Part shown: in pieces, positions 44,081 through 52,617 of the stretch
Position numbering within the stretch: the stretch's first letter is position 1
Layout of the letters: every line of letters starts with the position of its first letter
Assembly (NCBI GenBank): GCA_002794705.1
Contig: PGTK01000007.1
Coordinates: 16,250 to 80,249, forward strand
DNA length: 64,000 bases
Reading direction: 5' to 3'
Source of the DNA: Candidatus Thermofonsia Clade 1 bacterium
Lineage (GTDB): Bacteria > Chloroflexota > Anaerolineae > Aggregatilineales > UBA2796
Notes under the pieces: model-generated
Database searches by the model: none
What the model was told of the DNA's origin: nothing
What the model saw: the letters and a program-made list of their open reading frames with translations, nothing else
Made by a program: the position numbers and the translations under genes

Positions 44081-45520
44081 TCACAAACGTCTGCGCAAGT
44101 ACTCCAGAGCAACGACCAACGCGCTATCAAGCCATTCCTTGAAGCGCTTGGTCAGGAAGTCATTCGGATCGTAGGGCGTGAACTGAAACGGCACTTCGGA
44201 AAGCGTCTGCAGACCGCTCACAACGCCCTCATCATCTTTCTCGTAAATGCAGGCGCTGCACGCCATCAGACCGTGCGGCTGTCTGCCCACTGCGTGTATC
44301 GAGAACAGGGCGCCGATCACAAAACTCGGCGATATCTCCAAGCGCAAGTGCACCCAGCTGCGATACGCCTGCAGATTGGCAAAGTAGTCGAGACGGCGCG
44401 CTGTATCAACGATCTGAGTGCGATAGTAGCGATCGTGTGGATCGCCGAAAGCGGCACTCGTCAAAGCAAGCACAGGCTGACGGCTGCGTAAGATCGCGCT
44501 TAGTTGATTTTTGAAAAACTCAAGCTGTTCGCGCAGACGGCTTTGCAGAAGCTCTGCCTTCTGGCGCGGCAACTCAACAGACTCAGCACTTCCACTCTGA
44601 ATGGACATGGCAAATGCCTGCAGTGCCTCTTGCAGCGAGTAGCGCTCAAGCGAGACTTCCTCGCCGAGCGAGAGCGTCATTGTGAAAGCGCGGCGCTGCG
44701 CGTGCGCAAACAGCGAGATCAGCGGCTTGAGATCGCCTGCATCTGCCTGCTCAAGCGCGCTGATGTACTCGCCGCGCTCATCGCGCGTGAGCGCCAAAGG
44801 AAACCAGCCCGCACGCACAAAGACAAGCGTCGCTAGCAGGCGCGCTACGCGCCCGTTTCCATCCTGAAAGGGATGAATCTGTGTGAAGCGGTGGTGCAGC
44901 CATGCCGCCTCTACCTCCGGCGCAACGCCGCGCTCCACATGCTCCAAGTGCCATGCGATCAGCTGCTCCATCTGCGGCTCAACTTGCAATGGCGGGCAGT
45001 ACTCGTGGAGGCTTCCATCAGGGCGCTGCGGATTATTGGGCTGCTTTTTCCACTCACCACGCAGCAGCGCCGTCTCAAAGCGCCTGCCGAACTGATCAAG
45101 CGCCTCAACAGTCGGCTGATGGCGAGTCAGCAACTCATGCAGTTGGCGGATGTAGAAGTTGCTGAGCGGACGGCGCTGTGCCACAAAGTCGAACACGCTC
45201 TGGATCGCTTCCTCCTGATCGCGCACCAGGGCGATCACCTCATGCGCAGGGCGATCCGTTGTGCCGTGCTGGAGCAGCGCCTCATCAATGCCGCGCTCGA
45301 TCAGCAGCTGCGTAACGCTGCGATCAATGGTGTAGAGCCGCTCAATAATGCCCGTCTCAATAGCAAAGCGCCGCCGCAGACGATCCATGAACGTCCGATA
45401 GGCGTCTGTGGTGCGCAACGTCTCGCGCTGCTGCTCCCACAGGCGCGCTAACGAGACCAAGTCAGGCTCAGCGAGCGCCTGCCAATCCTCAGGCAAGTCA
45501 GTGATCGGCTGCCACACCAT
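44081..45520 (-). CDS. Fic-family protein
   Basis: 479 aa. Fic core motif [12 protein letters not shown] at 216-227 is complete (HPFx(D/E)GNGR), so AMP- or other nucleotide transfer is possible. An N-terminal ETGIIE (55-60) at the position used by inhibitory alpha helices ((S/T)xxxE) may keep it inactive. The C-terminal 200 residues are a helical extension ([18 protein letters not shown]). No adjacent toxin-antitoxin partner is seen. It is placed between ilvC (11 nt) and leuA (16 nt) in the same direction and so is part of the BCAA operon. Target unknown; the operon context hints at control of this pathway but this is inference. Confidence 0.9.
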   Translation of the reverse strand: MVWQPITDLPEDWQALAEPDLVSLARLWEQQRETLRTTDAYRTFMDRLRRRFAIETGIIERLYTIDRSVTQLLIERGIDEALLQHGTTDRPAHEVIALVRDQEEAIQSVFDFVAQRRPLSNFYIRQLHELLTRHQPTVEALDQFGRRFETALLRGEWKKQPNNPQRPDGSLHEYCPPLQVEPQMEQLIAWHLEHVERGVAPEVEAAWLHHRFTQIHPFQDGNGRVARLLATLVFVRAGWFPLALTRDERGEYISALEQADAGDLKPLISLFAHAQRRAFTMTLSLGEEVSLERYSLQEALQAFAMSIQSGSAESVELPRQKAELLQSRLREQLEFFKNQLSAILRSRQPVLALTSAAFGDPHDRYYRTQIVDTARRLDYFANLQAYRSWVHLRLEISPSFVIGALFSIHAVGRQPHGLMACSACIYEKDDEGVVSGLQTLSEVPFQFTPYDPNDFLTKRFKEWLDSALVVALEYLRRRL

Positions 45521-45531
45521 GGGTTGCTCTC

Positions 45532-46554
45532 TCAGGCGCTCGGATCGTAATCCTGGAGGCGCTTGGGCTTGAGGAACTGCATCATCTCGCGCAGACGCGC
45601 TCCCACATCCTCAACGGGATGAGCGCGCTCAGCGCGGCGGCGCGCCAAAAAGTTTGGCAGGCCATTCGCATTTTCCTCGATCCATTGCTCAGCGAACGAG
45701 CCGTTGCGAATCTCAGAGAGAATCTGGCGCATGGCGCGGCGTGTCTCATCAGTGACCACGCGGTCGCCGCTCAGGTAGCCGCCATACTCCGCCGTATCGC
45801 TGACCGAATACCACATATAGCTCATGCCGCCCTGATAGAGCAGGTCTACGATCAGCTTCAGCTCGTGCAGGCACTCAAAGTAAGCGACCTCAGGCTGATA
45901 GCCCGCCTCCACCAACGTCTCAAAGGCAGCTTTGACCAACGCCGTGACGCCGCCGCACAAAATGACCTGCTCGCCAAACAGATCGGTCTCGGTCTCTTCA
46001 GCGAAGGTGGTCTCTAGGACGCCTGCCCGCGTGCCGCCAATGGCTTTGGCATAGGCAAGCGCATTTGCCTTTGCCTTGCCGCTGGCATCCTGCTGCACAG
46101 CGAGCAGACACGGAATGCCGACGCCCTCCACGAAGGTCTCGCGCAGGCGATGACCCGGACCCTTCGGCGCCACCATTGAGACATCCACGCCTTCAGGCGG
46201 CACGATCTGTCCGTAGCGGATGTTGAAGCCGTGTGCGAACATCAAGGTATCGCCGGGCTGCAAATGCGGCGCGATCTCTGACCTATAGACGGCAGCCTGC
46301 TTAGTATCCGGGATCAGCAGCATGATGAACTGAGCGATCTCCGCCGCCTCCGAGACAGAAAGCACGCGCAAGCCCTCTGCCTCTGCTTTGGCACGCGACT
46401 TGCTGCCCTCATGCAAGCCGACCACCACGTTCACCCCGCTATCGCGCAAGTTGAGCGCGTGGGCGTGTCCCTGACTGCCATAGCCGATGATCGCCACAGT
46501 CTTGCCGTCAAGCAGGCTGAGATCGGCGTCCTGATCGTAGTAAAGCGTAGCCAT
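45532..46554 (-). CDS. ilvC: Ketol-acid reductoisomerase
   Basis: 340 aa from ATG 46554; earlier in-frame codons overlap ilvN and are shadow sequence. [17 protein letters not shown] is the NADP-binding loop, and [15 protein letters not shown] and [12 protein letters not shown] hold the metal-binding Glu and Asp residues of class I (short) enzymes. The two-step reaction isomerises and reduces acetolactate in valine, leucine and isoleucine synthesis. GxGSQG with the following Arg/Ser pattern (GSKSRAKAE) suggests NADPH preference. 29 nt downstream of ilvN. Confidence 0.96.
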   Translation of the reverse strand: MATLYYDQDADLSLLDGKTVAIIGYGSQGHAHALNLRDSGVNVVVGLHEGSKSRAKAEAEGLRVLSVSEAAEIAQFIMLLIPDTKQAAVYRSEIAPHLQPGDTLMFAHGFNIRYGQIVPPEGVDVSMVAPKGPGHRLRETFVEGVGIPCLLAVQQDASGKAKANALAYAKAIGGTRAGVLETTFAEETETDLFGEQVILCGGVTALVKAAFETLVEAGYQPEVAYFECLHELKLIVDLLYQGGMSYMWYSVSDTAEYGGYLSGDRVVTDETRRAMRQILSEIRNGSFAEQWIEENANGLPNFLARRRAERAHPVEDVGARLREMMQFLKPKRLQDYDPSA

Positions 46555-46583
46555 GTTGGAAAAATGTCCCTTCTGTGAATGCT

Positions 46584-47075
46584 CTAGGCGAATTGCGGCG
46601 CCTGAACAACGTGATTGCCGCGTCCCATTGCTACCACGCCTGTCCGCACTAGCTCTACGATGCCGCATGGGCGCAGCGCCTCAATAAACTGTTCTACGCG
46701 ATCTTCAGCATCGCTCAGCTCGAAGATCATCATGCCGTCGCTGTGATCGAGGATACGCGCCCCGAACTGACTGGCAAGCACTGCTGCCTCCGCAGAGGCG
46801 CGCACCTTGATCAGCGCTAAATCGCGGCTGACCGACGGCTGCTGCGTGATCTCATAGACCTGAATCACGTTGACCAGCTTATATAGGTTCTTCTGCACTT
46901 GATCCACGCGAGCGACCTCGCTATCCAGCACAATGGTCATGCGCGAGATGTTGGAGTCTTCCGTGCGCCCGACGGTCAGGCTATCAATGTTGAAATTGCG
47001 GCGGCGGAACAAGCTGGCAACGCGGTTCAGCACGCCCGGTTCGTTTTCCACAAGCGCGACAAGCGTATGTTTCAT
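46584..47075 (-). CDS. ilvN: Acetolactate synthase small (regulatory) subunit
   Basis: 163 aa. N-terminal ACT domain ([31 protein letters not shown]) and the ALS-type C-terminal domain ([10 protein letters not shown]). It binds valine and activates and feedback-controls the IlvB catalytic subunit. Next in operon after ilvB, across a 78-nt gap that contains a hairpin. Confidence 0.96.
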   Translation of the reverse strand: MKHTLVALVENEPGVLNRVASLFRRRNFNIDSLTVGRTEDSNISRMTIVLDSEVARVDQVQKNLYKLVNVIQVYEITQQPSVSRDLALIKVRASAEAAVLASQFGARILDHSDGMMIFELSDAEDRVEQFIEALRPCGIVELVRTGVVAMGRGNHVVQAPQFA

Positions 47076-47121
47076 GGTTAAGCGTCCACTCCTTTGAACA
47101 GCTCATCGAAAGAGCAAGATA

Positions 47122-47144
47122 GAGCAGGCATGGTGTGCCTGCTC
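47122..47144 (-). terminator. Intercistronic hairpin between ilvB and ilvN
   Basis: A 9-bp perfect stem, GAGCAGGCA with TGCCTGCTC, loop TGGTG, in the ilvB-ilvN gap. The following sequence has only scattered T, so it is more likely an RNA-stabilising or processing element than a full terminator. Confidence 0.5.
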
Positions 47145-47153
47145 AGGTTGTGG

Positions 47154-48881
47154 CTAGTGATTCTCCGACCAATCCGGCAAGTTGCGCGGCGGCGCGGGAC
47201 GGCGGATCATCTTGTCCAGATCGGCGCCGGCTGGCACCATCGGATAGACGATATCTTCCTTTTCGACCTGAAACTCGACAACCGTCGGTCCGTTGATGCT
47301 ATGCGCCCAAGCGACCGTCTCAGGAATTTCGGCGCGTGTGCGCACGCGCCGCGCCGCAATGCCGTATGCCTCTGCCAGCCTGACAAAGTCGGGATTGTGC
47401 ATCGGCGTGGCATTGTAGCGCTCGCCGTGAAAGAATTCCTGCCATTGGCGCACCATGCCCAAGTAGGCATTGTTGATGATAGCGACATTGACGTTCACAT
47501 TCTCCTGTGCAGCCGTCGCTAGTTCGCACAGCGTCATCTGGAAGCCGCCATCGCCCACAATTGCCCAGACCGTCTCTTGTGGCGCGCCCAGCTTCACGCC
47601 GATTGCCGCCGGAAAGCCGAAGCCCATAGTGCCGAGTCCGCCGCTGGTGATCAAAGTGCGCGGACGCTGATTCAAGTAGTATTGCGCTGTCCACATCTGG
47701 TGCTGACCCACGTCCGTGACCACAATGGCGTCGCCATTGGTCGCCTCCCACAGGTCGCGGATGGCGTGCGCGGCGTAGAGCTTATCGCTCGGCGCAACGT
47801 AGTGGATGATATCGCGCTCATCGGTCTCTTCCTGCCAGTTGCGAATCTCGCCTAGCCACGCGGCATGGCTCAGACTCGGCACGTGCGGCAAGAGTTGCTC
47901 CAGCACAGTGCGCAAGTCCCCGGCAATGCCCACGTCCACTTTGACGTTCTTGTTCAGCTCACTGGCGTCAATGTCAATGTGAATCTTGCGCGAGTTAGGC
48001 GAGTAGGTGCGCAAATTGCCCGTCACGCGGTCATCAAAGCGCATTCCAAAGGCGAGGAGCAGGTCAGCGCTCTGAATCGCCTGATTGACAGCGGCGCCGC
48101 CGTGCATCCCCATCATGCCGAGACACAACGGATGCGACTCCGGCATAGCGCCCTTGCCCAGCAAGGTCAGTGCCACAGGAATCTGCGCCCGCTCTGCCAA
48201 CTCCAGCAGTTGACGCTCCGCGCCGCTCATCATCACGCCATGTCCCGCCAAAATCAGCGGACGCTCAGCGTTTTTGATCAGGGCGATAGCGCGCTCGATC
48301 TGATCAGGTGTGGCGGCTGAGGGCGGCACATAGCCGGGCAGACGCAGCGGCTCAGTCGGATAGACGAAGTCCATTTTTTGGTTCTGCGCGTCTTTAGTGA
48401 TGTCCACCAAGACCGGTCCGGGACGTCCCGTGCGCGCAATGTGGAACGCCTTGCGCAATGCAGGCGCGATCTGCTTGACGTTCGTGACCAGAAAGTTGTG
48501 CTTGGTGATCGGCAAGGTGATGCCCGTGATATCGGTCTCTTGGAAGGCGTCTGAGCCGAGAACCGTGCTTGGCACTTGCCCTGTGATGCACACAAGCGGC
48601 ACGGAGTCCATCATGGCAGTGGCAATGCCCGTGACCATGTTTGTGGCACCCGGTCCGCTAGTTGCCATTGCTACGCCGACCTTGCCCGTGATGCGGGCGT
48701 AGCCATCTGCCATGTGCGTAGCGCCCTGCTCATGGCGTACTAGGACGTGCCGCACGCGATCCTGATACTTAGTCATGGCGTCGTAGGTCGGCAAGATGGC
48801 GCCGCCCGGATAGCCGAAGACGATCTCAACGCCCTCGCGCAGCAGGCATTCCCAGATGATTTCCCCACCTGTCAGTTCCAT
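47154..48881 (-). CDS. ilvB: Acetolactate synthase large (catalytic) subunit
   Basis: 575 aa. Thiamine diphosphate enzyme: catalytic Glu in RHEQGATHMADGYAR (FRHEQGA-type motif), the Mg/ThDP motif GDGGFQM about residue 450 with NNAYLGMVRQW, and the FAD-binding middle domain. Condenses two pyruvates to acetolactate, or pyruvate with 2-ketobutyrate. First main gene of the BCAA operon; a 62-aa acidic ORF and an attenuator-like leader lie ahead of it. Confidence 0.97.
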   Translation of the reverse strand: MELTGGEIIWECLLREGVEIVFGYPGGAILPTYDAMTKYQDRVRHVLVRHEQGATHMADGYARITGKVGVAMATSGPGATNMVTGIATAMMDSVPLVCITGQVPSTVLGSDAFQETDITGITLPITKHNFLVTNVKQIAPALRKAFHIARTGRPGPVLVDITKDAQNQKMDFVYPTEPLRLPGYVPPSAATPDQIERAIALIKNAERPLILAGHGVMMSGAERQLLELAERAQIPVALTLLGKGAMPESHPLCLGMMGMHGGAAVNQAIQSADLLLAFGMRFDDRVTGNLRTYSPNSRKIHIDIDASELNKNVKVDVGIAGDLRTVLEQLLPHVPSLSHAAWLGEIRNWQEETDERDIIHYVAPSDKLYAAHAIRDLWEATNGDAIVVTDVGQHQMWTAQYYLNQRPRTLITSGGLGTMGFGFPAAIGVKLGAPQETVWAIVGDGGFQMTLCELATAAQENVNVNVAIINNAYLGMVRQWQEFFHGERYNATPMHNPDFVRLAEAYGIAARRVRTRAEIPETVAWAHSINGPTVVEFQVEKEDIVYPMVPAGADLDKMIRRPAPPRNLPDWSENH

Positions 48882-48936
48882 AGAAATCCGCCTTTGGTGT
48901 GTAGATTTTCCCCACTAGCCGAAAAAAGACACGCTC

Positions 48937-49125
48937 TCAGCCCTCAAAAATGGCGGAAAGCGCGTCGTGCGTCGGACGCTCATCCTCAGCGGACTGCCAC
49001 GTAGCAGCCGCCTCTGATTCGTGCGCCTCAGATTTGGAATCCTCTTGGAACAGCTCGGTCCAAGGGCTGGTGTGGCTGTGCATCTCCAGCAGTGCCTCAT
49101 CTTGCAGCGAATCGGGATAGAACAT
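48937..49125 (-). CDS. Small acidic protein ahead of ilvB
   Basis: 62 aa from ATG 49125 with AAAGGAG 9 nt upstream. Sequence is acidic and polar, rich in Glu, Ser and Ala (EDSKSEAHESEAAATWQ) with a hydrophobic start (MFYPDSLQDEALLEM). Few Leu/Ile/Val, so it is not the attenuation peptide. It lies after the attenuator terminator and 55 nt before ilvB, so it is translated only when transcription passes into the operon. Not recognised. Confidence 0.6.
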   Translation of the reverse strand: MFYPDSLQDEALLEMHSHTSPWTELFQEDSKSEAHESEAAATWQSAEDERPTHDALSAIFEG

Positions 49126-49175
49126 GGCGATCACTCCTTTAGATTTGAGACTTGGGTATGCGAAAAACACGGCAC

Positions 49176-49203
49176 AAAAAAACCGCCCTTTGGCTGGGCG
49201 GCT
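49176..49203 (-). terminator. Attenuator terminator of the BCAA operon
   Basis: On the minus strand CCGCCC (49201-49196), loop AGCCAAA, GGGCGG (49188-49183), then seven T (49182-49176). It lies between a start-proximal leader ORF and the operon, the position of an attenuator. The left arm and loop can instead pair with GGTTGGGC in the leader ORF (49264-49257), an antiterminator candidate. Confidence 0.8.
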
Positions 49204-49225
49204 TTTTGCTCATACTAGCGAGTGT

Positions 49226-49345
49226 TCAGGAGGTTCCCCTACGCACACGCCAAGCAGCCCAACCGTGTTGCTCGTAGCGAATAATCGCTACGAGGTTGGT
49301 AAGGCTGATAAGGCTAATCAAAGTGCGCAGGCTGACCGTTTGCAT
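49226..49345 (-). CDS. Leu/Ile/Val-rich leader peptide of the BCAA operon
   Basis: 39 aa, ATG 49345, TGA 49226. Eleven of residues 4-22 are branched-chain: V4, L6, L9, I10, L12, I13, L15, L18, V19, I21, I22, ending with two Ile codons in a row. The start region reads MQTVSLRTLISLISLTNLV. The codons for 18-25 also form a perfect 10-bp hairpin with a 4-nt loop (49271-49280 with 49285-49294). The terminator follows 25 nt after the stop. This is the layout of ribosome-mediated attenuation in ilv leaders. The ribosome site is weak (AGGAAAG 15 nt upstream). No homology was checked. Confidence 0.8.
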   Translation of the reverse strand: MQTVSLRTLISLISLTNLVAIIRYEQHGWAAWRVRRGTS

Positions 49346-49369
49346 AGTACGCTTTTTGCGCTTTCCTGA

Positions 49370-49412
49370 ACAATCTGGCTTTAAGCATAGGCGACCTTTC
49401 CAGATTGTGCAA
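49370..49412 (-). promoter_or_regulatory. BCAA operon promoter with overlapping inverted repeat
   Basis: On the minus strand TTGCAC (49412-49407), 17-nt spacer, TATGCT (49389-49384). The transcript would start near 49377, about 32 nt before the leader ATG. A 9-bp inverted repeat, ACAATCTGG (49370-49378) and CCAGATTGT (49400-49408), flanks the -10 and could be an operator. Confidence 0.75.
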
Positions 49413-49473
49413 CTAGCATTCTGCACAAGGGAATGTGCTACTTTTCGGGCAAATTGCCTAAAACGCCCACACA

Positions 49474-49502
49474 TTGCCCATCTGCCCGACTTTTTGTATA
49501 GT
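49474..49502 (+). promoter_or_regulatory. Promoter of the SLATT-like gene pair
   Basis: TTGCCC (49474-49479), 17-nt spacer, TATAGT (49497-49502), 54 nt before ATG 49556. It diverges from the BCAA promoter about 85 nt away, so a shared regulator could act on both. Confidence 0.7.
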
Positions 49503-49555
49503 GAACAAGCGATTATCCCTGTGTTTCAATAGCGTTTAGAAAGGAGCCTGTGCCA

Positions 49556-50326
49556 ATGACAAGCTCTGATGCACCTGCTGAGGCGCCGCGCCCGCGCTCT
49601 CAGCAAAAAGGCGATCCGCGCCGCAGGTGGCCCGCCTGGGCAAAGCAGCTGCCCTATTTCAAGTTGCCGCCGCCCGATCCCAATTTCTCGCTTGTGCCAA
49701 AGGAAGAGGCGCTTGAGCTTTTGCGCCCCGATCCGAGCAAGGTGACCGATAGCACAGCCGCTGCCGCCTATCCGCCTTTCCGCGCCACTGATAAGACCAT
49801 CCGCGCCATTGAGAGCGACCTCGATCTGTTAGAGCGCGAGGTGCTACGGCTCTTCCGTGAGCGCGACCTTGAGGCAAAAGTGCAGCAGAATCGCTATCGG
49901 CTGTATCAGATCAGCTTCATTGTGCTTTCAGCCGTTGCCACAGCGATCGGATCGCTCTTAGCGCTAGCACTGACCCAGCAGCCGCCCACGTGGGTACCTG
50001 TGCTCGGCTTTGCCGAGACCGTCGTAGCGCTCTTAGCGACCTTCCTCGCCCAGATTAGCGGGCGCGAGTCGACCTTTATGCTATGGCTAGAGAATCGGCG
50101 TGCGGCTGAGGGCTTGCGGCGCGAGTATTTCCGCTATCTCATGCGCTTGCCGCCTTACGATAACGAGGCAATGCAGCCGTATGAGCGTCGCTTGCTATTG
50201 GCAGAGCGCGCCGCGCTGATCAACCGTGGCACCTCGCCTGATGATCGTGCTGCTACCATGCTCAGTGGCGCTCTGACCGCTGAGAGCATCCCGCATCGCC
50301 CACAAGGAGACTCAAGCAATGGATGA
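49556..50326 (+). CDS. SLATT/DUF4231-like two-helix membrane protein
   Basis: 256 aa from ATG 49556 (AAAGGAG 9 nt upstream; an in-frame GTG lies 6 nt earlier). A long Pro-rich cytosolic head (1-75) and an amphipathic helix (KTIRAIESDLDLLEREVLRLF) precede two membrane helices (about 120-141 and 148-168), then SGRESTFMLWLENRRAAEGLRREYFRYL, the DUF4231/SLATT signature of two helices followed by an Arg-rich region. SLATT proteins are predicted membrane effectors of nucleotide-signalled defence systems. No nucleotidyltransferase or SLOG gene is near. Its end overlaps the next gene by 8 nt. Confidence 0.75.
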   Translation: MTSSDAPAEAPRPRSQQKGDPRRRWPAWAKQLPYFKLPPPDPNFSLVPKEEALELLRPDPSKVTDSTAAAAYPPFRATDKTIRAIESDLDLLEREVLRLFRERDLEAKVQQNRYRLYQISFIVLSAVATAIGSLLALALTQQPPTWVPVLGFAETVVALLATFLAQISGRESTFMLWLENRRAAEGLRREYFRYLMRLPPYDNEAMQPYERRLLLAERAALINRGTSPDDRAATMLSGALTAESIPHRPQGDSSNG

Positions 50327-50978
50327 ACTCGACCGCAACCGCATGGAGGCTATCTACCGCATCTTCGATAAGTTCGCTCTTGAGGATACGCGAGTCTTTT
50401 ATAAAGATACCATTCAGCGGCATCGGCGGGCTGCCGCGCAGGTCAATTTTATCCGCGCTTTTGCCGCGTTTTTGGCAGGCTTCTCGGCAGCGCTGGTCGG
50501 CTTGATTGTGCAGTCGGTCTATGTGAGCGGCAGCGCTTGCCTCGCGCCTGTGGCGACTGATCAGATGGGCTACTGCCAGTTCATCAATGTCGTGATCGTG
50601 ATCTTGATGGTGCTGGCGATTGTCGCGCCTGCTATTGGCGGCGCATTCTCCACACTGGCTGACCTGTACCAATGGGATCGGCAAATTTCGCTCTACGACG
50701 AGTCGCTGAAGAATCTTGCCGTTGCTGATGCACGTTCGCCCGATCCTGAGATGGATGATGCAACCTATCGCGCCGCGCTCAAAGCATACTCGCTTGGCTC
50801 ACTGACAGTCATGTATGATGAGGCGGCACAATGGGGACAAATGATCCGTACGCCCGTACAGATCGAAGAATTCATCCGTCGCTCGCAGGAGCGCGCCCAG
50901 AGCGTGCAGTTGCCGATCTTCAAGGCGCCCGATGCGCCGCGTCCGCGCCCTACAGGCGAGGATGAGGCAGTCGGTTGA
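50319..50978 (+). CDS. SLATT-like two-helix membrane protein (partner)
   Basis: 219 aa, overlapping the first gene by 8 nt. It opens with an amphipathic region (NRMEAIYRIFDKFALEDTRV) then QRHRRAAAQVNFIRAFAAFLAGF, a membrane helix, a periplasmic loop with two cysteines (SACLAPVATDQMGYC) that may form a disulfide, a second membrane helix (VVIVILMVLAIVAPAIGG), and a long cytosolic tail. The RHRRAAAQVNFIRA segment resembles SLATT family sequences. The two proteins share topology but not obvious sequence and may form one complex. Confidence 0.7.
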   Translation: MDELDRNRMEAIYRIFDKFALEDTRVFYKDTIQRHRRAAAQVNFIRAFAAFLAGFSAALVGLIVQSVYVSGSACLAPVATDQMGYCQFINVVIVILMVLAIVAPAIGGAFSTLADLYQWDRQISLYDESLKNLAVADARSPDPEMDDATYRAALKAYSLGSLTVMYDEAAQWGQMIRTPVQIEEFIRRSQERAQSVQLPIFKAPDAPRPRPTGEDEAVG

Positions 50979-50984
50979 GCGCAA

Positions 50985-51013
50985 GCCGCCCCAGCTGGCG
51001 CAGCTGAGGCGGC
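50985..51013. terminator. Possible hairpin between convergent genes
   Basis: GCCGCC (50985-50990) with GGCGGC (51008-51013) and inner CAGCTG repeats form a stem between the SLATT pair and the next minus-strand gene. No T-run. Weak. Confidence 0.35.
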
Positions 51014-51021
51014 ACCTCTGC

Positions 51022-52605
51022 TCAATTGACAGGGATCGCTTCGTAGAGCGCCCTGAGCAGCGCTGTGACCTGATCAACCGAGACAGGATCGCTCGGCACA
51101 GTGGCGAACTCAGGCGGGCGATAGATGATCAGCACCATGTTGGCGCGAATCGCCATGGCTAGCACGTAGTTCTGTGGCGCCGTGACAATACCCGCCTCAC
51201 CGACTGGTACGCGCTGATAGCCGTTGATCGCCGCAAGATCGGCGCTGTAGCGCTGAAAGGCTTCATCAGGCGAGTTGGTGATCCATAGCACTACAAGGTA
51301 CTGTGTGCCGTTAGGCAGCATGTACAGCAAGGTGGAACCATGTTTGTTGGTTGTGCTTGCCTCTGGGATCAGGCGGAAGGGATCAACAAAACGTGGCGCA
51401 CGGTCGTTAAATGAGGCGGAATTTTCTACTTGCGGCGCAAGAGTCGGCAAAATGGCAACGGCTACGGGCGTCTGGTTAAGGATCAAGACGCCGGGCGGCA
51501 CAGTCGGAGGCGGCGTGCCGAAGGGCGTGGCGGTAGGTGGCTCAGCGGCTGTGCTGATTGGCTGTGGCGTAGCCGTCGGTGCGCCGGGCAGACTGAGAGT
51601 CGGCTGACCGGGCGCCCGCGTGAGAATAGCGCCGAAGCCCGCGCTGATGGGCGTGCGCGTTGGGAAAGGCGTGCTGGTCGGGCGTAGTTCGCGGGGCGGC
51701 AGCGTTGGCAAAGGTGTGACAGTCACTTGGAACATGCCGCCCTGCGGCGTGAAAGCCTCAGTCACACGCTCTTCAGGCGCCCGTGTGACGATCACGAAAG
51801 TGGCAGTAGGCGGGATGCGAGTCGGCGTGGGCTGTGCGGTCAGGGTCTGGATCAGGGCAACTGCCACAGGCGAGCCGGTTGTAGTTGGGAACAGAGCGCG
51901 GAAGGGCGCATTCAAGAGCGCGTTCAAGTGGCTCTCAATTTCAGCGTCAAGTTCGGGATCGTTATTCGGGCGATATAAGACGCGAATGTTAGCCGCTGTG
52001 AAGGGTCGCCAATCCTTATAAGTTGGATTGTTGCCCAGCGAGAGCGCATTGCGCCCCAGGTTTTCAGCGGGATCGTAGCTCAGCACGATGTAAGAGCCGA
52101 CCTGACTGCCGCGCACCACCAGAAACTGAAAGCCTTGCTCGGCAAAAAAGACGGGGCTAGGCACGTTGAGCGCCCGTAGATCGCTAAGCGGCACACCAAC
52201 GCGCTGCAGATACTCGATCACATCCTCTGCCCTGAATTTGATCTCAGCATAGCTGACAGTTGGCTGTGGAGGCGCCTCACGCGGAGCAACAAACAATATC
52301 ACCACTGAAATGATCAATACTACTGCCATCACTGCGCCGAGAATCAGCAGCGGGCGCGTATTGCGGCGCGGCTTGGGCGGCTCAGAGGGCGGCTCTTCAT
52401 AGGTAGCGCGTCTGATGGGCGAAGGCGGCAACGGACCTGTACCTGTGCTACGCGGAGTCGGGCGCGTTGTGGGCGGCTCAGGTGGAGGCGGGGTTGGGCG
52501 CGCCGATGGGGGCGGCGCACTCGGTTTAGAGGTGCTAGGCGTCTGCTGAGTGCGGCGCTTTTGAATTTCCTTGCGCAGCGACCAGTCGTCGCGTTTATCG
52601 CTCAT
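51022..52605 (-). CDS. Membrane protein with Pro/Thr linkers, unknown function
   Basis: 527 aa. Cytosolic head of about 85 residues rich in Pro/Thr (PPPSARPTPPPPEPP), one membrane helix (about 87-107, LLILGAVMAVVLIISVVILF), an extracytoplasmic domain (about 115-240, FQFLVVRGSQVGSYIVLSYD), a long PT-rich linker (240-385), and a C-terminal globular part (TQYLVVLWITNSPDEAFQRY) to the end. No catalytic motif. Cotranscribed with the pilin-like gene that ends 12 nt upstream, so both may belong to a surface assembly. Confidence 0.65.
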   Translation of the reverse strand: MSDKRDDWSLRKEIQKRRTQQTPSTSKPSAPPPSARPTPPPPEPPTTRPTPRSTGTGPLPPSPIRRATYEEPPSEPPKPRRNTRPLLILGAVMAVVLIISVVILFVAPREAPPQPTVSYAEIKFRAEDVIEYLQRVGVPLSDLRALNVPSPVFFAEQGFQFLVVRGSQVGSYIVLSYDPAENLGRNALSLGNNPTYKDWRPFTAANIRVLYRPNNDPELDAEIESHLNALLNAPFRALFPTTTGSPVAVALIQTLTAQPTPTRIPPTATFVIVTRAPEERVTEAFTPQGGMFQVTVTPLPTLPPRELRPTSTPFPTRTPISAGFGAILTRAPGQPTLSLPGAPTATPQPISTAAEPPTATPFGTPPPTVPPGVLILNQTPVAVAILPTLAPQVENSASFNDRAPRFVDPFRLIPEASTTNKHGSTLLYMLPNGTQYLVVLWITNSPDEAFQRYSADLAAINGYQRVPVGEAGIVTAPQNYVLAMAIRANMVLIIYRPPEFATVPSDPVSVDQVTALLRALYEAIPVN

Positions 52606-52617
52606 ACATCTCCTGTG

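Noticed and set aside
49126..49225. A T-box leader for the BCAA operon.
   Set aside because: No T-box consensus (the AGGGTGGNACCGCG-like element) was found; the leader ORF explains the terminator better.
49226..49474. An 82-codon ORF extending the leader peptide upstream to 49474.
   Set aside because: Its first half lies upstream of and across the BCAA promoter (-10 at 49384), so it could not be part of this transcript. The inner ATG 49345 is the sensible start.
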